DNA from: Cytophagales bacterium
Lineage (GTDB): Bacteria; Bacteroidota; Bacteroidia; Cytophagales; Cyclobacteriaceae
DNA: 64,000 nt
Direction of reading: 5' to 3'
Assembly: GCA_025359125.1 (NCBI GenBank)
Contig: JANYHI010000059.1
Coordinates: forward strand, 49,495-113,494
Shown here: positions 29,201-36,886 of the stretch, one piece after another
Numbering within the stretch: the first letter of the stretch is position 1
Layout of the letters: every line of letters begins with the position of its first letter
Translations under genes and position numbers: made by a program
The notes under the pieces: model-generated
The model's database searches: none
What the model saw: only the letters and a program-made list of their open reading frames with translations
Told to the model about the DNA's origin: nothing

Positions 29201-29558
29201 TGCCCGTTACCTGGGTAGCCAAGCCAACACCGGGGTCTGTATCCACAAAATATTCTATTTGCGTAATATTGTTTGGGCTAGGAAAAGCCGGTACGATGTA
29301 AAGGCTACGAAAATGCGTATGAGTCCATTGATTCAAATCGTTTTGTGAGCGGATATACACCGTATGAAAACCTGATGGCAATGATGTTGTTGAAATTGGC
29401 AATGAAAAATTAGTAACAGAAACGGAAGGCGTTACGCTCACTTGTGTGCCAAGCCCGATGCCCGGATCGGTATCTATGAAATACTCGAAGCGCACTATGT
29501 TTTGCGCATATGAGCAAACACTGATTGAAAGTAATAATATGAAGAGAATCTTATTCAT
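26259..29558 (-). CDS. Large secreted T9SS cargo protein (repeat, IPT/TIG, LRR, Ig-like, CHU_C)
   Basis: This is a 1099-residue extracellular protein. A signal peptide (residues 1-18) is followed by three repeats of about 75 residues, each with EYFxDTDPG and HTxYxRSxN...W...RSxYI (roughly 22-90, 100-168, 176-246). Next come an IPT/TIG domain (PTITSFTPSSGLIGTTVTIT), a plant-like leucine-rich repeat region with LTGxIP motifs (about 370-650), immunoglobulin-like segments and a gliding-motility-type C-terminal domain (VFNAISPNGDDKNP to the end). This is a type B T9SS secretion signal. The beta-helix gene lies 13 bases upstream. It is probably a surface adhesin or structural protein. Confidence 0.9.
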   Translation of the reverse strand: MNKILFILLLSISVCSYAQNIVRFEYFIDTDPGIGLGTQVSVTPSVSVTNFSLPISTTSLPSGFHTVYIRSQNDLNQWTHTHFRSLYIVPAFPSPNNITQIEYFVDTDPGVGLATQVTGITPSTLITNLPVDITASTFTPGFHTLYLRSKNSLGEWSQTHFRSFYIANLPSIDNLVKFEYFFDTDPGFDNGIASPVAPPVSTVTNKDIFAVPSSLSLGSHTIYIRAKDSSGDWTQVSTGSFIVTSPLPPTITSFTPSSGLIGTTVTITGTNFDPSPANNTVKFNGTTATVTASTSTSITTTVPTGATTGIISITTGGNTATSSTSFTVTSCVPASERAALVALYTSGNGANWGDFYNNPIYPTNWLTADESTWYGVTVTGCHVTRLDVETRYIKGTLPIELKDLTELDSLVITQGYFDTPGAIGGPIPKELGQLTKLKNLLLWGQFSGTIPKEIGNLTKLKRLDLIGHDLTGNIPAELGNLVNLEILMLQGGYYISDALSGTSGLTGTIPVEIAALPKLRQISLRENQLTGVIPDFISPSLLGLDIGGNQLTGSVPSSVGNLVNLLFLGLYRNQLGGPLPASLNNIVNIPQINLRNNQFTGAFPASFGASAKFVRITNNKFSSIPAFTNAGLFQLSVENNSLDFGSLEPNKGKPGFAYAPQGNLPGGNVLASVGSLLTIPFSTGGTQNSYQWYKNSVLIPGANTMQYSIPSASLADAGNYTVTVTNTLITGLTLTSNPFVVTVTTCPTDPAPVPNSGCQNSAIKLSASGGANGQYRWYTTPTGGTAIAGSINSTFTTPTLTTTTSYFVSITDGTCESSRKEVIATVLPLPTAPIITSSKTSINGVVLLCSENIESTTLATSPAGFASYAWSNGQTVPSFSTSQSGSITVRVTDGNGCQSVASTSLTINSTSCKPTIATATFNTPTGGTISQSILSLITVVGTLNPASLKIITQPASGALASIGANGILVVNYSGLQFIGTESVTIEACDTNGICATQTITIKVDGDIVVFNAISPNGDDKNPIFTIQNINLLPETKNNKVSVYNRWGDVVFETENYDNINSVFRGLNNSGDALPSGTYYYKIKFASGLSEKTGFIALRK

Positions 29559-29571
29559 TCTTGCTAAGACT

Positions 29572-30624
29572 TTAATTCACCTTGGCACTTACTTTCACAT
29601 TCAATACTCCATTTTGCGGCACGCTGGCTGGCACATTCACGGCAGTAATAGCAGGAAGCCCTGCGGCCACCCCTGAAATTTTATAAGGTGTTATCCCGCC
29701 ATAGATGCCACAATCCTCGCCCAGTGCTCCAGCACCGATTGCAGCAGAGCCAGGTTTTAATTTCCATTGAGTGTCGGTAGTGTTTCCCGTAAGGCCAATA
29801 AAAAGATTGGCCTGAACGGCATTAAAAATATTGGTGGCATCTGCATTGGTTTGAGACGGCCCGAGGAAAATATTATTTCGAATGGTGGAGTTAGTGGTAT
29901 TGCCAATTACGTTTGCGTTATTATTCAGGAAAATATTATTGACGACATCACAGTTTGAAAAATCGTTACTAGCGTTTTGCGCTATGAAAATATTATTCTT
30001 AATTGTCCCAAATACATGTCCTTGCCAGGCAATATTATTGAGACCTCCAGGCCAGCCAGAAATTTGATTGAAGAAGTAGTTATTGGAAACAATCACGTTT
30101 GTATATGTCGAGCCAGTGGCTTGGATGTTATAGGAAGAATTAATGATCATATAGTTTCCGCTGATGAGAAGATTAGTTGCCGGACTTGCGTTCGTTAACG
30201 CAATATTAAGAGTACCAGTCCCAAAATAGTTGTTGGAAATAGTTATGTTCGAAGTTTTTACATCAATCTTCATATTAATAAAAGACAAGCCAGAAACTGT
30301 GCTCCCATCACTTCCAGGAGAAAAGAAAAAACTTGTTGAATTTATTGTTGCTGGGTTTTGGCTAGCCTGAACAGTAATATTCTCATTGAGAAAAAAGCCG
30401 GGCCCGCGGAGTATTACTTTTTTTGTAAGATCAAATGCGCCCACATTGTAAGCAGTAGGCGACCCCTCCACCAAAATAATATCACCTGCGCTAGCAGCCG
30501 CAACAGCAGCTTGTATGGTAGTATAAGGCGCATTGATGCCAGGGATGTTGTTCACCCGCAAAATGTTTTGAGCGCTGGCTACCGTTGTAAGGCCGAGAAA
30601 AAAAATGAGAAGCATGTTTTTCAT
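29572..30624 (-). CDS. Secreted right-handed beta-helix protein
   Basis: This is a 350-residue protein with a signal peptide (GLTTVASAQNILRVNN). A YTTIQAAVAAASAGDIILVEG block opens many parallel beta-helix proteins, and repeated short turns rich in N-N-I-F (NNYFFNQ, NNIFIAQN, NNIFLNNN, NNIFLGPS) follow. No catalytic residues of a polysaccharide lyase can be recognised. It lacks a clear C-terminal T9SS domain. It lies 13 bases upstream of the CHU_C cargo gene, so the two likely form an operon and act together at the cell surface. Confidence 0.78.
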   Translation of the reverse strand: MKNMLLIFFLGLTTVASAQNILRVNNIPGINAPYTTIQAAVAAASAGDIILVEGSPTAYNVGAFDLTKKVILRGPGFFLNENITVQASQNPATINSTSFFFSPGSDGSTVSGLSFINMKIDVKTSNITISNNYFGTGTLNIALTNASPATNLLISGNYMIINSSYNIQATGSTYTNVIVSNNYFFNQISGWPGGLNNIAWQGHVFGTIKNNIFIAQNASNDFSNCDVVNNIFLNNNANVIGNTTNSTIRNNIFLGPSQTNADATNIFNAVQANLFIGLTGNTTDTQWKLKPGSAAIGAGALGEDCGIYGGITPYKISGVAAGLPAITAVNVPASVPQNGVLNVKVSAKVN

Positions 30625-31124
30625 AATTGATTTTTTTTTACTGTTGTAACTGTTAAGTCTTGGTACTCACCCGAGTTGGCGTTCTTCGCCAACTTGATTT
30701 CTAAATCTGCTATCAATTTCGTTTTCAATGTTCTTTGCGTCTAACGTGTAAATTACATCAAATTTAAAAGCTAAAGTCAACGGGTTTTTTCCCGTATTTC
30801 ATACAGGGTTTTCGGGTGTTCTTGGTTTGTCTTTTGTTTTTTAAAACTACCGACTTATAGACGTGCTGTCAATACTCCAAAAGGATGATTTTTCACCTTC
30901 ATCTCGCAAAGGCGCGAACGGTTAGCACAAAATTTCTAACGCTGATCTTGCATTCTTTGAAGCTGGTGTTGCTTTACGGAGTTTTAATTGGCAATAACTG
31001 ATCTACCTTCCGTCTTTGTATTGCGTATGGCTACCAGTGATGAAAGTTCCGCAGCTAGTCAGCTTGATAAAAAGCTAGTTACCTTTCGGGAAAGTAAGGT
31101 GATGAATTTGAGAGACGGAAAAAT
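30625..31124. other. Non-coding region upstream of the beta-helix gene
   Basis: No convincing gene is seen. It holds a perfect eight-pair hairpin with AGTTGGCG (30674-30681) and CGCCAACT (30687-30694), a short hairpin ACGGG/CCCGT (30780-30784, 30791-30795), a CGCAAAG-type fragment (30903-30920), and AGCTT/AAGCT arms near 31057-31075. The first hairpin sits about 50 bases upstream of the beta-helix start codon and may be in its leader. Confidence 0.5.
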
Positions 31125-31220
31125 TTATTGAAGTGACAGAACATCTTCCAAATCATTTTGTGTACCCCACCATTTTGTAAATTCTTTCCGTTGTTGTTCA
31201 ATGGATTTATTGGTCGTCAT
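31125..31220 (-). pseudogene. Short remnant resembling the N-terminus of the PAS-LuxR regulators
   Basis: This is a 31-codon frame, MTTNKSIEQQRKEFTKWWGT onward. Its FTKWW segment recalls FNKWW and FKVWW in the N-termini of the two adjacent PAS-LuxR genes. It lies directly downstream of the broken paralogue on the same strand. It could be the stump of a third tandem copy. The similarity is short, so the call is uncertain. Confidence 0.3.
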
Positions 31221-31233
31221 CTTGTCAGTTCAT

Positions 31234-32025
31234 TTAGAGAAGTCCTATTGTTTTTAAAAGATTAATTGTTTCAACAGCATCTGTGGTGCGCAATTTTTTG
31301 AACACATGCTGGCAGTGGGTTTTTACGGTGGCTAACGTGATGTTCATTTTCCCGGCAATCTGTTTGCGTTCGTAGCCCTGACTTATTAACCGAAAAACAT
31401 CCAACTCTCTTTCCGAAGGGCATTCCAGCGGATAGATTTTTTTTTCATAATTTTGGTATTCATACAGTTTGTTTTCTATTCCATTTGTTATCCTCAAGTG
31501 GCTTCGGGTATTGTCTTTCAGATTTGTTATATCGGTAACTAACAACAGCAACACAGCCATGTTACCCTCGGCATCATCCTTCAGAATACAGTCTTGCTGT
31601 AGAATTCGTACATAGTTGCCATCTTGCTTGATAATTCGAAAATCCCAAAAAGCTTTGTAGTGGGGCTTTTCACTTTTTGGTAACGATTTATAATAATTGC
31701 CAATCAGTTGCCCAAAATACTCCAAGCTCAACAAATCATCGGGGTGAAATTTGCTATAGGCGAATTGTGCACCACCCTCCCAATAATTGCTATCATCCCA
31801 ACCCAGCATATCGACAACATTGCCACTCCAATACAAGTACTTCATCGTATGTAAATCAAGCACACCTGTTATTGAGCGGTTCATGCGCATGGCGGTGGTG
31901 AAAAGCGGGTGATCGGTAAAAAGGCTACGGAATGATTCGATATCTGTTTGAACAGGTTGCGATTTCCACCACTTGTTGAAGTTGTCTCACGAAGGAATGG
32001 CAAGATTTTCTTTTTCGATAGACAT
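31234..32025 (-). pseudogene. PAS-LuxR transcriptional regulator with premature stop
   Basis: The full reading frame begins at ATG 32025 and would give about 263 residues, like the paralogue at 32074-32880. Codon 13 is TGA (31989-31987), where a Trp is plausible, before DNFNKWWKSQ. The remaining 218-codon frame from 31890 retains a PAS-like sensor part (TGVLDLHTMKYLYWSGNVV, LGWDDSNYW) and a LuxR-type HTH (CPSERELDVFRLISQG, ATVKTHCQHVFKKL). It may still be made from the internal ATG, so loss of function is not certain. Confidence 0.7.
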
Positions 32026-32073
32026 TGCTAGGTAGGGTTAGATAGATAAAAGGTAGCAGTCATAGGTTACAAA

Positions 32074-32880
32074 TTAAATCAAGCCGAAAATTCTTAACAA
32101 TCCTAAGGCCTCAATCGAATCGCTTACGTGCAGTTTTTCAAAGGCATGTTGGCAGTGCGTTTTTATAGTGGCTAGCTCAATGCCTAGTTTATCGGCCACT
32201 TGCTGGCGCGAATAGGATTGTCCGAGCATTTGGAACACTTCAATCTCTCTGTGACTGGGGCAAATGAGTTCTGCAGGTTTATTTTTGAGAGTATCAAATT
32301 CATAGAGTAAGTTCTCTTTTCCATTGGTCAACCGCAGATGCCTGCTACTGTCTTTTTTCAAATTGGTAATGTCAGTAACAAAAATGAGCAGGGTGCTGAT
32401 ATTACCGGCACCATCATGGTCAATGACGGTATCTTGTTGGAGGATGATAATATATCCTCCATCGGGTTTGAGATACCGGAAGTCCCAATAATTCCGATAG
32501 TCATGGCGCTGCGCTTCGGGTAAATTTTGGTAATAGGAGTGAATCAGTTGTGTAAAGTACCCAATCGCATTCATATCCTTTGGATGGAACTTTGTGAAAC
32601 TGAATTGCACACCATGATCAATGTAATCTTGATCTTCCCAGCCCAACAATTGTTTCACATTGCCACTCCAGAAAAGATATTTCATGGTGCGTATGTCGAT
32701 AACCCCTGTTACCGATTTATTCATATCCATGGCTCGCGAAAAAATTGGATGGTCTTGGAAAGCCTCCGCTGGGAATTTCGTAGTGGATTGTAATTCGTTT
32801 GCTTTCCACCACACTTTAAATTTCTCCCAAGTGAAATATTCGTTGGGCAGATCTGCAGCTAGTGTTAGCGGTGTTTTCAT
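32074..32880 (-). CDS. PAS-like sensor with LuxR-type DNA-binding domain
   Basis: This is a 268-residue regulator. A PAS fold (about residues 55-175) has TGVIDIRTMKYLFWSGNVKQ and LLGWEDQDY. A LuxR-type helix-turn-helix follows (about 205-265) with CPSHREIEVFQMLGQSYSRQ and LATIKTHCQHAFEKLHVSD. It has no receiver domain or membrane segment, so it is probably a one-component cytoplasmic sensor. It is the intact tandem paralogue of the broken gene downstream. Both lie next to the beta-helix and CHU_C genes and might control them, although only position supports this. Confidence 0.88.
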   Translation of the reverse strand: MKTPLTLAADLPNEYFTWEKFKVWWKANELQSTTKFPAEAFQDHPIFSRAMDMNKSVTGVIDIRTMKYLFWSGNVKQLLGWEDQDYIDHGVQFSFTKFHPKDMNAIGYFTQLIHSYYQNLPEAQRHDYRNYWDFRYLKPDGGYIIILQQDTVIDHDGAGNISTLLIFVTDITNLKKDSSRHLRLTNGKENLLYEFDTLKNKPAELICPSHREIEVFQMLGQSYSRQQVADKLGIELATIKTHCQHAFEKLHVSDSIEALGLLRIFGLI

Positions 32881-33009
32881 AGCACTTCGACCTTTCAGGC
32901 TAAGTTAGTCACAATAGATCACTCATACAACTTGGTTTTGGAGGGTTGCATACCCATTTATTTCCTGCTGACTTTCCTTCTCAGCATTTTAAGGGAATGC
33001 AGATGGCTT

Positions 33010-33050
33010 ATAGTCGGCAGTTCATAGCGAGAACTCCATGGTCTGTCGAT
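33010..33050. repeat. Copy of the TATAGTC/CATAG word element
   Basis: Bases 33010-33031 match the left arm and loop start of the rpoB-rpoC hairpin at 18 of 22 positions. The second half (CTCCATGGTCTGTCGAT) pairs poorly with the first, so this copy looks degraded. It lies in the 286-base spacer before the GT39 gene; nothing else notable was seen there. Confidence 0.4.
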
Positions 33051-33190
33051 TGAATTTTGACTCTCTGCATTTCTATTATTACGGCAAAGTATTCATGAAT
33101 TTTTTACAAAGACTGCATGAGAACTTCTTACCTTAATGCCGTTGATCCTATTTTACTGACTACCTAATGATTGAAACGGAGACTTTTGTG

Positions 33191-34759
33191 ATGAGTAACA
33201 AAATTAAAAATCATCTTGTATGGTTAATTTTTATTGCAACTGCTATCCGCCTATTCTTAGCATCGCAAGTAGAGTTGGCTAACGATGAAGTTTATTATTG
33301 GACGTACGCACTCTATCCAGACCTAAGTCATTTTGATCATCCGCCCATGGTGGGTTTTTTAGCGCAGCTATCGAGCCTTAATTTATTTTTTGAAGATGAT
33401 TTTTTTCTGCGGCTTGGTTCGATACTTCTTTCTGCGGGCAGCACATGGATTATTTTTTTAATAGGTAAGAAAATAAAAAACGAACTAACAGGTCTCTACG
33501 CTGCCTTCTTATACACGTCATCTATCTATTGCTCTATCATCAGCGGTTTCTCTCTTATTCCCGATGCATCGCAGGTGTTCTTCTGGTTGATTTGCGTTAA
33601 TATCTCTCTATCCATTTTACCTGCCGAAAAGATTGAAAACAAGCAACGCCTTCAAATGATTTTATTGGGAGTATGTGCTGGGTTAGCTATGCTCTCTAAA
33701 TATCACTCGGTTTTTATATGGCTTGGCGTAATACTTTTTGTGTTGATTAAAAATCGCAAATGGTTGCTCGATTATTCTTTCTATCTATCCGGAATTATTT
33801 CCTTGATTATTTTTTCACCTGTACTTATCTGGAATATTCAAAACAACTTGATCAGTTTTACTTTTCATGGAGATCGTGTAGCTCCAGCATTTGAATTAAG
33901 ACCCGATTATTTCTTTACAGAGATAGGTGGCCAAATCGCATACAACAATCCCTTAAATATTATTTTGATAGTCGTTGCTTTGTCAGCATTATGTAAAGGC
34001 AAATATATTGTTGGTGAAAAGCACAAATGGATTTTATTATTGAACGCAATTCCGCTGTGGTTACTCTTTACCAGTTTCTCCTTATTTCGTAGCACACTCC
34101 CTCACTGGACGGGCCCAGCTTTTTTATCGATGATTATTTTAACAGCCGCTTATTGGGAAGAGAGAATTAAAGTGACCTCCACTAAAAATATTCTTCATTA
34201 TCCACTTCGGCTTTTAGTGCCATCTTATTTTTTGGTGTTCCTGTTGGCAGCAACACTTTACATTATTAACTATTCACCTTTTCAATTAGGTAAGACTACG
34301 GACAAGCAAAGTTTTGGCGAATATGATTTCACGCAAGACATGTATGGATGGAGTCAGGTTAATGAAGCATTCCATCTGATTGCTAAACGAGAAGAAGAAA
34401 ATAAAATGATGACTGCAAGTGCCGGAATTATTTCTACACAATGGTTTCCGGGTGCTCATCTTGATTTTTATGTGGCGCAGCCCAACAATCGGAAATTATT
34501 TTTGATTGGTGATTTAAAGGCGATCCATAAATATGCGTGGATCAATAACACAAGAGGCGGACTAGAACTAGGAAAAGATTATTACCACATTGCGGTAAGC
34601 AATTACTTCAAACAACCTACAGAAGCTTTTGGAAATTATTTTGAAAAAATAGAACCTATTGACACTGTTGCGATAACGCGCAGCGGAAAAATAATGCGTT
34701 ACGCTTTTTTTTATCGGCTTCGAAATTATAAAGGTAACTTTGAGCAACCGATAAGATAA
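33191..34759 (+). CDS. GT39-type membrane glycosyltransferase (ArnT/PMT-like)
   Basis: This is an integral membrane protein of about 522 residues. The N-terminal helix is followed by the luminal acidic loop ELANDEVYYWTYALYPDLSH, then FDHPPMVGFL, the catalytic-loop hallmark of GT39/GT83 enzymes that use lipid-linked sugars. About eleven further hydrophobic segments and a soluble C-terminal domain follow. It probably glycosylates an envelope component. The start at 33191 is preferred because GGAG precedes it by nine bases; an in-frame ATG lies at 33167. A GtrA gene follows after two bases. Confidence 0.85.
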   Translation: MSNKIKNHLVWLIFIATAIRLFLASQVELANDEVYYWTYALYPDLSHFDHPPMVGFLAQLSSLNLFFEDDFFLRLGSILLSAGSTWIIFLIGKKIKNELTGLYAAFLYTSSIYCSIISGFSLIPDASQVFFWLICVNISLSILPAEKIENKQRLQMILLGVCAGLAMLSKYHSVFIWLGVILFVLIKNRKWLLDYSFYLSGIISLIIFSPVLIWNIQNNLISFTFHGDRVAPAFELRPDYFFTEIGGQIAYNNPLNIILIVVALSALCKGKYIVGEKHKWILLLNAIPLWLLFTSFSLFRSTLPHWTGPAFLSMIILTAAYWEERIKVTSTKNILHYPLRLLVPSYFLVFLLAATLYIINYSPFQLGKTTDKQSFGEYDFTQDMYGWSQVNEAFHLIAKREEENKMMTASAGIISTQWFPGAHLDFYVAQPNNRKLFLIGDLKAIHKYAWINNTRGGLELGKDYYHIAVSNYFKQPTEAFGNYFEKIEPIDTVAITRSGKIMRYAFFYRLRNYKGNFEQPIR

Positions 34760-34761
34760 TA

Positions 34762-35157
34762 ATGGAACTCTCTTCGTTGCCACCCATAGTCTTAAAGCTA
34801 ATTAAGTTTGTAGCCGTTGGCGCTTCTGGTTTGGTCATTGATTTTGGTTTAACCTATCTTTTTAGAGAGAAATTAAAAACCAATGAGTACCTGGCTAATG
34901 CAGTCGGATTTTTTGTAGCGGCAACCAATAATTTTTTAATTAATAGATATTGGACATTCTCCAGCCACGACCCGCAAGTTTGGATTCAATATTTCAAGTT
35001 TATTTCTTTTGCATTAATTGGACTCGTAATAAACTCTGCCATCATCTGGTATTTGCACAGCCGAAGTGGAAGAAATTTTTATCTATCCAAAGCTATTGCC
35101 ACTATTGTTGTTACGATATGGAATTTTCTATCTAATTTCTTCTTCACGTTTAGGTAA
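34762..35157 (+). CDS. GtrA-family membrane protein
   Basis: This is a 131-residue protein with four membrane helices and the family pattern FVAVGASGLVIDFGLTYLF, NAVGFFVAATNNFLINRYWTF and WNFLSNFFFTF. GtrA-like proteins are thought to help move lipid-linked sugars across the membrane. Its direct linkage to the GT39 gene (two bases) fits a two-step system: lipid-sugar supply and then transfer. The unit ends at a perfect hairpin terminator. Confidence 0.9.
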   Translation: MELSSLPPIVLKLIKFVAVGASGLVIDFGLTYLFREKLKTNEYLANAVGFFVAATNNFLINRYWTFSSHDPQVWIQYFKFISFALIGLVINSAIIWYLHSRSGRNFYLSKAIATIVVTIWNFLSNFFFTFR

Positions 35158-35162
35158 AAAAG

Positions 35163-35190
35163 AAAAGCTCTCACTACGAGAGCTTTTAAT
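35163..35190. terminator. Bidirectional terminator between GtrA and SRPBCC genes
   Basis: A perfect ten-pair stem (AAAAGCTCTC at 35163-35172 with GAGAGCTTTT at 35178-35187) with a five-base loop has A-rich and T-rich flanks. It therefore works in both directions between two convergent genes. Confidence 0.88.
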
Positions 35191-35208
35191 TAAAAATCTG
35201 ATCAAATT

Positions 35209-35793
35209 TTATTTTACAGCTGTTGAATCTGTAGGCGCAATTGTTGCTGTCGGTGCTTCTATCGGAGTACTTTCAACTAACTTTTTGAGGTCTTGCAATC
35301 CACTTTCATATTGACCCTCCAGCATTCCACCCATTACCATCCAAATTGCTTTTCCCATAAATCCACCATTCTCTCCATCATACGTCCAGGTAACTTTGGT
35401 GCCATTCTCTTCAGGTGTTAATTTAAATTCTGCATTGGCTGTACCTTCCATTCCTTCAAACGATAATCCGGTTTTTACCCTTTCATTCTCTACGCTTTCT
35501 TCAATCCATTGAGATCCCTTTCCCATGTCTTTTCCATCCCAACTCATTTTTGCTCCAATACCTGCTTCAGCACCTTCGTATGAATTTTTTGCTTCCGGAT
35601 CCATCTTACTCCAAGGAGACCACACTACAAATTTTTTAAGATCGTTCAAATGCGTAAACACGGCAGAGGCAGGTGCATTGATTACCACAGATTTTTCTAC
35701 ATGCCCTTTTGCGGGCACGAAGGCCATTATGTAAACTGCCAGTAAGAGCACAATTGCACCTAGTGCTATTCCAATCATTTTTAATGCTTTCAT
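35209..35793 (-). CDS. SRPBCC-family protein with N-terminal membrane segment
   Basis: This is a 194-residue protein. One hydrophobic segment (residues 7-27, GIALGAIVLLLAVYIMAFVP) is followed by a START/polyketide-cyclase-like domain with VEKSVVINAPASAVFTHLND and VVWSPWSKMDP, then an alanine/threonine-rich tail. The fold binds a hydrophobic ligand in a cavity; the ligand is unknown. The gene stands alone between a shared terminator and the next minus-strand gene. Confidence 0.85.
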   Translation of the reverse strand: MKALKMIGIALGAIVLLLAVYIMAFVPAKGHVEKSVVINAPASAVFTHLNDLKKFVVWSPWSKMDPEAKNSYEGAEAGIGAKMSWDGKDMGKGSQWIEESVENERVKTGLSFEGMEGTANAEFKLTPEENGTKVTWTYDGENGGFMGKAIWMVMGGMLEGQYESGLQDLKKLVESTPIEAPTATIAPTDSTAVK

Positions 35794-35863
35794 TTTCTTT
35801 TGTTTTAGTTTGGGTAATCTAATGTAAAGAAATAATAAACATTTTCTAGTGATAATTCTTTGG

Positions 35864-36256
35864 CTATTTTAATTTTTGATTGTGCTTTTCTTTAAAGTCA
35901 GATAGTCTTTTTAACTGATCTTCTTTTAGCAAAGGTTTAATTTGAAGTTGTAGAGAATCCAATACCTTCATTTCTTTTCGGTGATATTCTGTTCGCAACG
36001 TTTCCAATCTTTTAGAGGCTTTATCTACAAACGGCTTCATCTTTTTTACTTGAATACTATCTGCATTGGTGATGCGATACACTTTCGCGGAAAGGTCGTG
36101 AGTCTTGAATTTATATCCGCCATGTTTTTGATGTCTCTCTTTATCACCATGTCTTCCGTGATGATCTCTTTTATCACGTGATTGCGCTATAGAACTTACG
36201 GTAATTACTGAAATCAGTAGGATGCCTACCAATATTCTCTTCATTGATTTTTTCAT
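35864..36256 (-). CDS. Uncharacterised small secreted protein, His- and Lys-rich
   Basis: This is a protein of about 130 residues. A signal peptide (MKKSMKRILVGILLISVITVSSIAQ, given here only by its end SIAQ near residue 25) is followed by a His/Arg/Lys/Asp-rich stretch (DKRDHHGRHGDKERHQKH) and a helical region with LKEDQLKRLSDFKEKH. The helical end resembles Spy/CpxP-like periplasmic proteins. The histidine-rich segment could bind metal. Earlier in-frame starts exist up to 36289 but would put extra residues before the signal peptide. Confidence 0.65.
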   Translation of the reverse strand: MKKSMKRILVGILLISVITVSSIAQSRDKRDHHGRHGDKERHQKHGGYKFKTHDLSAKVYRITNADSIQVKKMKPFVDKASKRLETLRTEYHRKEMKVLDSLQLQIKPLLKEDQLKRLSDFKEKHNQKLK

Positions 36257-36389
36257 AACTTTTTTGTGTTTGCCCTTTAGACAAAGCATTCCGTGAGTTT
36301 ATTCCCGCTGACGAGTTATTTTAGAATCAGAATAGTTTGGGAAGAGAGTTTCGCATGGAGCAAATTGTTGAGAGAACTAGTCTCTCAAC

Positions 36390-36785
36390 TTAATTCTTAA
36401 GATACTTTTCAGTAAGTTGTTGCAGCGTCTTTCGCTCGTTATCATCAACCACACTTTTTACATTCAGCATTAATTCAAACATGGCTTCTTTGCTATATCC
36501 TAATTTAGCTGCAATAGATGAGCAAAATTTTATTTCCTCTTTATAAAGTCGCTCATCAATCTTCATTAATTGAACTAAGCTAAAAATGTAATTGAATTTT
36601 TGATCAGCAGTGAGATCATCGGGAATGATTATTTCGTGCGAATTATAAAACAAGGTTGATACAGATGATTCTGGAAAACCGTTTGCCTTGCCAATATTGG
36701 TGATATAGTTTTTTTCGCGCTCGGCCATATCACCATCAATCCTAGATAAGTTTACTAATAACTTCAATTGTTCGAGCAGCGCCAT
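36390..36785 (-). CDS. TerB-like helical protein
   Basis: This is a 131-residue all-helical protein. It opens MALLEQLKLLVNLSRIDGDM and has MKIDERLYKEEIKFCSSIAAKLG, with acidic residues (DG, DE) placed as in TerB metal-binding folds. No membrane segment is seen. The ATG at 36785 is used rather than the TTG two codons earlier. It is divergent from the ACP phosphodiesterase-like gene across about 100 bases. Confidence 0.7.
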   Translation of the reverse strand: MALLEQLKLLVNLSRIDGDMAEREKNYITNIGKANGFPESSVSTLFYNSHEIIIPDDLTADQKFNYIFSLVQLMKIDERLYKEEIKFCSSIAAKLGYSKEAMFELMLNVKSVVDDNERKTLQQLTEKYLKN

Positions 36786-36886
36786 AATCAAGTTTGTTTA
36801 ACCAAAAGTCAGAAAAAAAATCCCTAATAAAAATAGCATCAATTGAATTAACTTACATGGTTGTTATCTTGTTAATTAGCTCGAGT

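Noticed and set aside
31021..31075. Short frame starting ATGAAAGTTCCGC
   Set aside because: It ends after twelve codons and lies in a hairpin-rich spacer. There is no sign of coding.
36794..36886. Extended N-terminus for the DUF479 protein
   Set aside because: The added 31 residues form an unrelated hydrophobic leader. The family begins at MNFLAHLYLS.
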